DNA from: an uncultured Ligilactobacillus sp.
GTDB lineage: Bacteria; Bacillota; Bacilli; Lactobacillales; Lactobacillaceae
Reading direction: 5' to 3'
Length of the DNA stretch: 64,000 nt
NCBI GenBank assembly: GCA_934215475.1
Contig: CAKPZY010000002.1
Span: 62,001-126,000, forward strand
A program made the position numbers and the translations under genes. This document shows positions 58,066-64,000 of this stretch, in pieces. The notes below the pieces were generated by a model. That model was not told the origin of the DNA and did not search any database. It saw only the letters and a list, made by a program, of their open reading frames with translations. Within the stretch, counting starts at the first letter, position 1. Every line of letters begins with the position of its first letter.

Positions 58066-58842
58066 ATGAATAAGAAGAGTTTACCTATTGTAGAAGCTGA
58101 TAATATAACAAAAATATATGGCCAGAAAGGTGAAAAGAGCTACTCAGCCCTTAAGGGAGTTAGCTTTAAAGTGCAACCCGGAGAATTTATCGGTATCATG
58201 GGTGCATCTGGGTCAGGCAAAACGACGCTTTTGAACATTTTAACGACATTAGATCAACCCACAGGGGGCAGCGTCAAAATTAACGGCAAAGATATTACTA
58301 AGTTGAAAGGTAATGACATTGCTGATTTTCGTGCTAAAAAAATTGGTTTTATTTTCCAGGACTTCAACTTACTTGAAAATTTAACTAATAGTGAAAATAT
58401 TGCTTTACCATTGGCATTACAAAATGTTAATAAAAAACAGATCCAGCCTAGAATTCAGCGACTGGCTGAGCAATTATCCATCACTGGAATAATGAATAAT
58501 TACCCGAATGAAATTTCAGGAGGTCAAAAGCAAAGGGTGGCAGCCGCTCGAGCACTCATCAGCGAGCCAACGATGATTTTTGGTGATGAGCCAACTGGAG
58601 CTTTAGATTCTTCCAGTACCACAGACTTACTAGAAATGATGATTACTATTAATCAGCAACAAAATGTTCCAATTTTGATGGTTACACATGATCCCCTATC
58701 TGCAAGTTATTGTCAGCGGATCTTGTTTATCCAAGATGGTAAGATTGGACAAGAATTGAAAAGTAACGGTAAAACACGCAAGCAGTTTTACCAGGAGATT
58801 CTTGATGACCTAGGCGCTTTTCAAAGTCAGGGGGAGAAATAA
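58066..58842 (+). CDS. ABC transporter ATP-binding protein (BceA/LolD class)
   Basis: This 258-residue ATPase pairs with an FtsX-type permease (MacB/BceAB class). Walker A G-A-S-G-S-G-K-T-T is near 45-53, signature I-S-G-G-Q-K-Q-R-V near 152, Walker B M-I-F-G-D-E-P-T-G-A-L-D near 171, and the H-loop M-V-T-H-D near 207. Such systems sense or remove cell-wall-active peptides in Firmicutes. No two-component system is adjacent, so the function is uncertain. AGGAGG precedes the ATG. Two bases before the permease. Confidence 0.93.
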   Translation: MNKKSLPIVEADNITKIYGQKGEKSYSALKGVSFKVQPGEFIGIMGASGSGKTTLLNILTTLDQPTGGSVKINGKDITKLKGNDIADFRAKKIGFIFQDFNLLENLTNSENIALPLALQNVNKKQIQPRIQRLAEQLSITGIMNNYPNEISGGQKQRVAAARALISEPTMIFGDEPTGALDSSSTTDLLEMMITINQQQNVPILMVTHDPLSASYCQRILFIQDGKIGQELKSNGKTRKQFYQEILDDLGAFQSQGEK

Positions 58843-58843
58843 T

Positions 58844-60664
58844 ATGTTACACAAATTGGCATTGACTGGGATCAAAAGTCGTTTGCGGGATTATTTGGTC
58901 CTGTTTGCCGGTTTAGTAGTTTCAAGTACAGTCTTTTATATGTTTGAAGCTCTTGCCACAAACCCTGAATTTTTGAAAAATAGTACTAATGGCCTGAACG
59001 TAGTATCATTTATCTTTCAAATAGGGTCAGTTTTGCTGACGATCATCTCACTTGTTTATATATTTTATGCCAACTCGTTTTTGTTGAGCATGCGGCAACA
59101 TGATTATGGGATGTTTCTAGTTTTAGGAGCAAAGCCAAAGAAAATCGGTCGGTTGATTTTAACAGAAACGATGCTTGTCGGAGTGTTTTCCAGTTTAATT
59201 GGGGTCATCCTGGGGTGCATTTTAACTAGTTCGGTAGGGACATACATGATGCAGATTATTTTGCACAACAAGATCCAAAATTTTCAGCCAATATATTTAC
59301 CAGCAGTTTTTGCAACTTTGATTTTATACGTTGTATTATTCTTATTAGCTGGGTTGATCAACCGCCGCAAATTGGTCAAAACGTCGGTCTTGGAGCTGCT
59401 TAAAGGTGACAGTCAACCAAACAGGCCGCAACTAAACCCGTGGTCTCAAGCTATTCAAGTAATTGCGGGTTTATTATTACTCACAAGCGGGTATTTCACG
59501 ATGGCACATTTGCTTCAATTTCAGGGAATAGGGATCGTATATTCCTTGATCGTGATCGTGGCTGGGACGTACTTCTTATTTAATGCCGTTTTAGTATGGT
59601 TGATAGTACTGCTAAAGAAAACTGGCTGGGCACAACGAGGTTTGAATAATTTTACTCTTTCACAGCTTAGTTTCCGGATCAGAAACTATACTAAGATTTT
59701 ATCTACTGTCTCGATTTTATTTGCTTTGGCCTTAGGAGCGATCACAGTTGCAATGGGTTTTGGCAAAGAAATTGAGGCATTTTCTCAAGGCGGTAGTGCT
59801 TATACTATGGCATTAGAAAATCCTGATCAGAAAGTTAAACAACAGATAGCTGAGCTCAACCTCGACAAACGAGTCGATTATTCGCAAAAAGAAACCAATG
59901 GAACAGTGTACTATAACCAGGATGAGTTTAACCAGACACCATTGCAAAATATTCCGGGAAACTGGGCACGTAAGTCAATCAAAGGTGAAACTCAAAAAGT
60001 TAGCTTTGAAAACTTAGATGGCGTTAATATCCAGCATAATACAGACGCACTATCCGTTTTACAAAAAGGAGGATTTAATAAACAAGTTAAAGTTGTTTCT
60101 GCCAGAGAATTTTCTTCTATTAAAGTCCCAGAACAGAAACTGTATTTATTTAGGGTAAAAGACGTTCAAAAGAGTCAGGGTAAATTAGATCAAATTACAA
60201 AGACTCTCTACCCAAATTCCTATGAAAAAATGCGTCTCACCATTCCTGGTGGTTATTCTAACTATTTGCATGCTCAAGAAGGGTTTGGTGGCTTTGAGTT
60301 TATGGGCTTTTTCTTAGGAATAGCATTCTTGGCTATGTTGGCCAGTTGTTTAATGTTTAAAATTTTGAGTGGTGCCAACAGCGACCAGCAGCGCTATGAG
60401 ATGTTGAATAAACTTGGGGTCAGGCAAAGGATATTAAGACAGTCTATTTCCCGGGAAATAATCATATTATATGCTTTGCCGGGTATCTTAGGTATCGTCG
60501 ACGTTTTGTTTGGTTTGCAGATGTTTAAATCGCTAATGTTGTCTCCATATGGAGGAATTTGGCTGCCATTCTTGATTTTTATCGTGCTGTACTTGGCATA
60601 TTATATTGTTACAGTAAAATTGTACGAACAATTAGTTTTACCGCAACTTAAGATCAATAAGTAG
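58844..60664 (+). CDS. FtsX-family ABC transporter permease (BceB-like)
   Basis: This 606-residue permease has about ten transmembrane segments and two FtsX domains: N-terminal (about 15-180, including L-S-M-R-Q-H-D-Y-G-M-F-L-V-L-G-A) and C-terminal (about 480-600). A soluble extracellular loop of about 200 residues lies between (about 310-475). That loop is the feature of peptide-antibiotic sensing/resistance transporters. A perfect Noc-type palindrome (60446-60459) lies within the coding sequence without disturbing it. Confidence 0.9.
   Translation: MLHKLALTGIKSRLRDYLVLFAGLVVSSTVFYMFEALATNPEFLKNSTNGLNVVSFIFQIGSVLLTIISLVYIFYANSFLLSMRQHDYGMFLVLGAKPKKIGRLILTETMLVGVFSSLIGVILGCILTSSVGTYMMQIILHNKIQNFQPIYLPAVFATLILYVVLFLLAGLINRRKLVKTSVLELLKGDSQPNRPQLNPWSQAIQVIAGLLLLTSGYFTMAHLLQFQGIGIVYSLIVIVAGTYFLFNAVLVWLIVLLKKTGWAQRGLNNFTLSQLSFRIRNYTKILSTVSILFALALGAITVAMGFGKEIEAFSQGGSAYTMALENPDQKVKQQIAELNLDKRVDYSQKETNGTVYYNQDEFNQTPLQNIPGNWARKSIKGETQKVSFENLDGVNIQHNTDALSVLQKGGFNKQVKVVSAREFSSIKVPEQKLYLFRVKDVQKSQGKLDQITKTLYPNSYEKMRLTIPGGYSNYLHAQEGFGGFEFMGFFLGIAFLAMLASCLMFKILSGANSDQQRYEMLNKLGVRQRILRQSISREIIILYALPGILGIVDVLFGLQMFKSLMLSPYGGIWLPFLIFIVLYLAYYIVTVKLYEQLVLPQLKINK
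60446..60459. promoter_or_regulatory. Noc-binding site (NBS) 2
   Basis: ATTTCCCGGGAAAT is an exact match inside the permease gene near its 3' end. It spans codons of the C-terminal FtsX domain. Confidence 0.7.
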
Positions 60665-60697
60665 TTACATCAGTGAGGTAGAGTAATTAATGTTTGG

Positions 60698-60726
60698 TTG
60701 ACAGGTTGTTATTAGTGCTATATTAA
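60698..60726 (+). promoter_or_regulatory. Promoter of the GntR-ABC operon
   Basis: TTGACA (60698-60703) with TATTAA (17-base spacer) or TATATT (15-base spacer). An AGTTACATCAGTGA motif lies just upstream (60663-60676). Confidence 0.55.
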
Positions 60727-60764
60727 AACTCGTATTCACGAAAAAAGAGGTTAAAAAATGAAGC

Positions 60765-61148
60765 GTGGTGATGGTAATGCAGTTTAATTTCGACAGTTCA
60801 GAGCCTTTATATCGACAAGTTGCAGAGCAAATCGAAAATGCGATCTTCCTGGGAAGCTTTTCCGCCGGAGAACAGATCCCGTCTACAACTGAAATTTCAC
60901 GTGATTTTCAAATCAACCCGGCAACGGTATTGAAGGGTATGAATATTTTAGTATCCGATGGGTTAATTCAAAAAAAACGAGGTATGGGAATGTTTGTCTT
61001 GGATAAAGCTCAAGATAAGATCAAAGCAAAGAGAAAAAACGAATTTTTCCACGATTATATTTTAAATATGGTGACCGAGGCTAAGAATTTAGGCTTAGAT
61101 AAACATGCGATAGTTTCTTTGGTCGAGAAAGGATTTGAAGAAGAATGA
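60765..61148 (+). CDS. GntR-family transcriptional regulator (YtrA subfamily)
   Basis: This 127-residue regulator has a winged helix (E-P-L-Y-R-Q-V-A-E-Q-I near 12; I-N-P-A-T-V-L-K-G-M-N-I-L near 55) and a short helical tail without an effector domain, typical of YtrA. Such proteins usually repress their own ABC operon. The exact start is uncertain: GTG at 60765, or ATG at 60771 or 60777. An overlapping 9-codon ORF (60758-60787) has the best ribosome spacing. The stop overlaps the next start by 4 bases. Confidence 0.9.
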   Translation: MVMVMQFNFDSSEPLYRQVAEQIENAIFLGSFSAGEQIPSTTEISRDFQINPATVLKGMNILVSDGLIQKKRGMGMFVLDKAQDKIKAKRKNEFFHDYILNMVTEAKNLGLDKHAIVSLVEKGFEEE

Positions 61149-62014
61149 CAGAAATAACTATGAGCCAGATCTCCAAAAAATTTGGCAGACAGTTGGTTTT
61201 AAATGGGATCAGTTTAAAACTCAAACCCAAGACAATTTACGGTCTACTCGGCCGTAATGGTGCCGGTAAAAGTACTTTATTAAACATTTTAACGGATAGA
61301 ATACCCGCAACTAGCGGTGAGGTAAAGATCAATGGACAAAGCAACCAAAATAACGATCAGCAATTGGGTAAGATTTACATGATGAGCGAACAAAACCTTT
61401 ATTCCGAAAGAACAAAAGTCTTCCAGCTATTTCGCCAGACAGCTCTTTTTTATCCGGGGTTTGATTTTGAATTTGCCCATCAATTAGCTAGCAAGTTCGC
61501 CTTAAACGAAAATTTGCGCTTTGGGAAGTTGTCAACCGGCTACCGCTCGATCCTAAAAGATATTATCGCTTTGTCGGTGGACGCAGATTTTGTGTTGTTA
61601 GATGAGCCGACTCTTGGTTTGGATGCTAATCATCGAGAACTTTTTTATCAAGAACTGGTTGCCACATATGCGAAACACCCACGCACTTTTGTGATCTCCA
61701 CTCATCTGATCGAAGAAATAGCAGGAATAGTAGAAAATGTACTATTGATCAGGAATGGCAAGTTAGTGCTGAATGACACGACCGAGAACCTTTTAGCCCA
61801 TAGCCACTCAGTAACAGGTCCCGAAAAAGAGGTCCAGGAGTACACCAAAGGAGTAAATGTTATCGGCAGTGATAGTTTAGGGAAATTACGTTCGAATTAT
61901 GTTTTTGGCGAGTTAAACGAAGAACGCGCCTTACCTGACACAGTCACGGTAGCTGGCATGGATCTGCAAAAACTCTTTATCAACCTAACCAGTCACCAAG
62001 ATGAGGGGGAATAG
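61145..62014 (+). CDS. ABC transporter ATP-binding protein (ABC-2/YtrB-like)
   Basis: This 289-residue ATPase has Walker A G-R-N-G-A-G-K-S-T-L near 34-43, signature L-S-T-G-Y-R-S near 128 (degenerate), Walker B F-V-L-L-D-E-P-T-L-G-L-D near 146, and an H-loop in S-T-H-L near 181. A C-terminal extension of about 70 residues follows. It pairs with the downstream six-helix permease. The operon layout GntR-ATPase-permease parallels the Bacillus ytr operon, which is induced by cell-wall antibiotics. Substrate unknown. Confidence 0.92.
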   Translation: MTEITMSQISKKFGRQLVLNGISLKLKPKTIYGLLGRNGAGKSTLLNILTDRIPATSGEVKINGQSNQNNDQQLGKIYMMSEQNLYSERTKVFQLFRQTALFYPGFDFEFAHQLASKFALNENLRFGKLSTGYRSILKDIIALSVDADFVLLDEPTLGLDANHRELFYQELVATYAKHPRTFVISTHLIEEIAGIVENVLLIRNGKLVLNDTTENLLAHSHSVTGPEKEVQEYTKGVNVIGSDSLGKLRSNYVFGELNEERALPDTVTVAGMDLQKLFINLTSHQDEGE

Positions 62015-62016
62015 AA

Positions 62017-62808
62017 ATGAAATTAAAAAAAGCTTTTCAGTATGAATTTTTGGAAGGCATTCGAGTAATGGGATGGACGGCTCTTTGGGCGGTTGTTGCA
62101 CTGATATTTGTTCCCATTATTGTCACAGCTTTAACGGGCAGAATGAATACTTTGAGTCCCGAGGACTTTCTTCCAAACGGTTTCCTAGGATTTGCCTTGA
62201 TGATTTTCTTGCTCATATTCAGTGCCGCCACCTATGACAGTTTTCAATTTTTGATTCAAAACGGTGTCGGACGCAAGACGTATTTTTACTCTAAAACGTT
62301 GACGATCATTAGCATCAGCATTATTGGCAACATCGCCAGACTCTTGTATAATTGGGGGGCTTTACCATTTAATAAAACCCGCAATGGTTTTGAAATTTCA
62401 AGTTTTGATGCATTATACCAGCATTATTTTTCTGGGGCATTTTTCAATAATATGATGTTATTTATACTATTGGTGGTCTTCACGATTTGTATTGCGGCTA
62501 CTTTAATGTTTAGCGGCAGTATTCTTAGTTTGTTTGATCGACGAGTGCAAATTATCTTGATCATCGGCATCCCGATCATGTTGATCTTAGCCCTTTTGAT
62601 CATTTTGAGAGTTGATACTGGTTGGGGGTGGCAACTAACATGGATCGGTAAAGCCATATACTGGATAGTTGGGGTACCTGCAGAATATACTCCAGCAGAC
62701 ATAGGTCATTGGAACCTATGGCATCCATTGATTTCCGGCGTTATTTATTCACTGGTGCTGTTTGGCGGGACATATTTCTTTAATTTGAAACTTAAAACAC
62801 CCCGCTAA
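62017..62808 (+). CDS. ABC-2 type membrane permease
   Basis: This 263-residue hydrophobic protein has about six transmembrane segments, including the pattern L-L-I-F-S-A-A-T-Y-D-S-F near 67 and a cluster I-L-I-I-G-I-P-I-M-L-I-L-A-L near 180. No recognisable motif beyond topology. It starts two bases after the ATPase stop and is the transmembrane partner of it. Confidence 0.82.
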   Translation: MKLKKAFQYEFLEGIRVMGWTALWAVVALIFVPIIVTALTGRMNTLSPEDFLPNGFLGFALMIFLLIFSAATYDSFQFLIQNGVGRKTYFYSKTLTIISISIIGNIARLLYNWGALPFNKTRNGFEISSFDALYQHYFSGAFFNNMMLFILLVVFTICIAATLMFSGSILSLFDRRVQIILIIGIPIMLILALLIILRVDTGWGWQLTWIGKAIYWIVGVPAEYTPADIGHWNLWHPLISGVIYSLVLFGGTYFFNLKLKTPR

Positions 62809-62820
62809 TTTTTAAAAAAG

Positions 62821-62853
62821 TTGGTCTTCCTTAATAAGAAGGCCAATTTTTTT
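62821..62853 (+). terminator. Terminator of the GntR-ABC operon
   Basis: TTGGTCTTC pairs with GAAGGCCAA (G-U tolerant), followed by TTTTTTT. The remaining 62854-63144 contains only an AT-rich stretch and the likely gdpP promoter region. Confidence 0.8.
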
Positions 62854-63144
62854 GGCATTTTTTAATTTAAATATTGATGATATGCTTTTTATGTTTAGCG
62901 GTAATGATAGGATCACAGAATTTCACGTTTTTATTGTTTCGTGTAATTCGGTATTTACACTCAGATATGATAAAATAATAAGGAATAGCAGCTATGTTTA
63001 TAGTTATATCATGGGGGAGCTTATTATTTTTGCTGAATCACACAGCTTTTTTTATTTAAAAATGAATGCTAAAATCTAGTCACTTTTATTTAGCGGTTCA
63101 GAGTGTAATTTTGCATTTAGGGTTGTAAAAGAAGAGGAAGTATT

Positions 63145-64000
63145 ATGAAGAACAAATGGTTACAAAATTTTGGTCATGTGCTAGACATCTTTAAAAATGA
63201 GCAGTTTCGGGTAGTCGCTCTTTTATTGATCGCTCTTGCTATTGCGGTCGATGTTTTGGCATTTGCCTTTAACTGGATCTTCGGTATTGTTTTCTTGCTG
63301 GTAGTGATCTTAGTCATCATAGCAGCTTTTGCTACGCTAACTGGGATTCGTTCCCAGACAAGTGATTATATCTCTAATTTAACCTATCAGATCCAACGTG
63401 ATGAGCAAGACGCTTTGATCAGGATGCCGATCGGGATCTTAATGTTCAATAAAAATACTGAGATCGACTGGGTCAATCCGTACCTCCAGTCTTATTTTGG
63501 TAAGACTGATATTTTGGGGCGCAGCATGGACGAAGTGGATCCGGAACTGGCTAAGCTGATCAAGCAGAATATAGACAATAAAGACGACGTGGAAGTCCAG
63601 TGGCATGATAATTATTTTAATATTTTGATCCAAAAGGACATGCGCGTGGTGTATTTATTGGACATTACTCATTATGCCCAGATCCAAAAGAAATATGATG
63701 ATTCGCAGCTTGTGTTGGGGCAGGTCTTTTTGGATAACTATGATGAGGTCACCAAATCACTGAATGACACGGATATCTCCAATTTAGACAATTTTGTGGC
63801 CAATACCTTGTCTGACTGGGCTAAAAAGTTCGGCATGTTTTTAAAAAAGGTCGATCAAGATCGCTACTTTATCCTTGCTTACACTGGGACTTTAAACGCG
63901 ATCGAAAACGAAAAGTTCAACATCTTAGATACGATCCGTGACAAAACTTCTAAAGGCAATGCGCCTTTAACGTTAAGTATGGGAATCGCATATGGTAATG
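63145..64000 (+). CDS. gdpP: Cyclic-di-AMP phosphodiesterase GdpP (5' part only)
   Basis: The first 285 codons are present and run off the right edge. Two transmembrane helices (about 22-60) follow M-K-N-K-W. A PAS-like domain (about 85-160, with I-R-M-P-I-G-I-L-M-F-N and D-W-V-N-P-Y-L) comes next. A degenerate GGDEF domain begins around 175 (R-Y-F-I-L-A...L-T-L-S-M-G-I-A-Y-G). The DHH/DHHA1 catalytic part lies beyond the window. GAGGAAG precedes the ATG. Next to rpsR in most relatives; here displaced by 6.5 kb of accessory genes. Confidence 0.92.
   Translation, partial: MKNKWLQNFGHVLDIFKNEQFRVVALLLIALAIAVDVLAFAFNWIFGIVFLLVVILVIIAAFATLTGIRSQTSDYISNLTYQIQRDEQDALIRMPIGILMFNKNTEIDWVNPYLQSYFGKTDILGRSMDEVDPELAKLIKQNIDNKDDVEVQWHDNYFNILIQKDMRVVYLLDITHYAQIQKKYDDSQLVLGQVFLDNYDEVTKSLNDTDISNLDNFVANTLSDWAKKFGMFLKKVDQDRYFILAYTGTLNAIENEKFNILDTIRDKTSKGNAPLTLSMGIAYGN

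Noticed and set aside
62852..63079. 75-codon ORF before gdpP
   Set aside because: Starts within the preceding terminator T-run, no ribosome site, Phe/Ile/Tyr-rich AT-driven composition.

Overview
The window is a low-GC Firmicutes chromosome segment centred on the replication origin, most likely from the family Lactobacillaceae. The evidence is the gene order rpmH-dnaA-dnaN-yaaA-recF-gyrB-gyrA-rpsF-ssb-rpsR, the protein sequence types, a catabolic PDH complex with lipoate scavenging, BioY, acetate kinase, and CcpA-type cre sites. The genus cannot be fixed by reading alone. There are no rRNA or tRNA genes, prophage, insertion sequences or CRISPR arrays. Nearly everything is ordinary chromosomal housekeeping with small accessory pieces between.

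Layout. 0.4-9 kb: DedA membrane protein, aldo/keto reductase, Nudix and GNAT enzymes, methionine aminopeptidase, a GntR/UTRA regulator, an amino acid permease with a long structured leader, a matrixin-like secreted protease with CvpA, and a 67-residue membrane protein. 9-15.5 kb: a Fur-box-controlled ferric-siderophore ABC importer beside a haem catalase, then a biotin transporter under a BirA operator. 15.6-19 kb: coaE, a Cof-type phosphatase, a roughly 235-nt structured RNA of unknown class with its own promoter, cre and terminator, and an MFS transporter. 19-28 kb: a frameshifted metallophosphoesterase, argGH with ARG boxes, msrA, two small overlapping genes, folA, a flavoprotein oxidoreductase, and an orphan HicB-like protein. 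28.5-36.4 kb: pdhABCD, lplA and apbE. 36.4-43.8 kb: an SDR, a secreted protein with two FIVAR-like repeats, class III fructose bisphosphatase, an L,D-transpeptidase and acetate kinase. 44-56.6 kb: yidC-rnpA-rpmH leftward, a bipartite oriC flanking dnaA, then dnaN to rpsR rightward. 57-62.8 kb: a DeoR regulator and two ABC transporter operons sitting between rpsR and the start of gdpP (63.1 kb to the right edge).

The most distinctive chromosome-scale signal is a set of five parS-like sites (TGTTTCACGTGAAACA; four perfect, one with a single mismatch) at 7.26, 15.5, 26.1, 42.5 and 57.9 kb, plus two perfect Noc-type sites (ATTTCCCGGGAAAT) at 52.65 and 60.45 kb. This indicates an organism with both ParB and Noc. 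All five parS sites lie between genes, and one forms the core of a bidirectional terminator hairpin.

Metabolic reading: PDH, LplA and AckA form a pyruvate to acetyl-CoA/acetate axis, and the pdh and ackA promoters both carry CcpA-like cre sequences. Iron import, haem catalase and MsrA suggest tolerance of aerobic life. No clearly new multi-gene system is visible. The best candidates for novelty are the structured RNA at 17.34-17.58 kb, the leader hairpin before the permease, and several small proteins.
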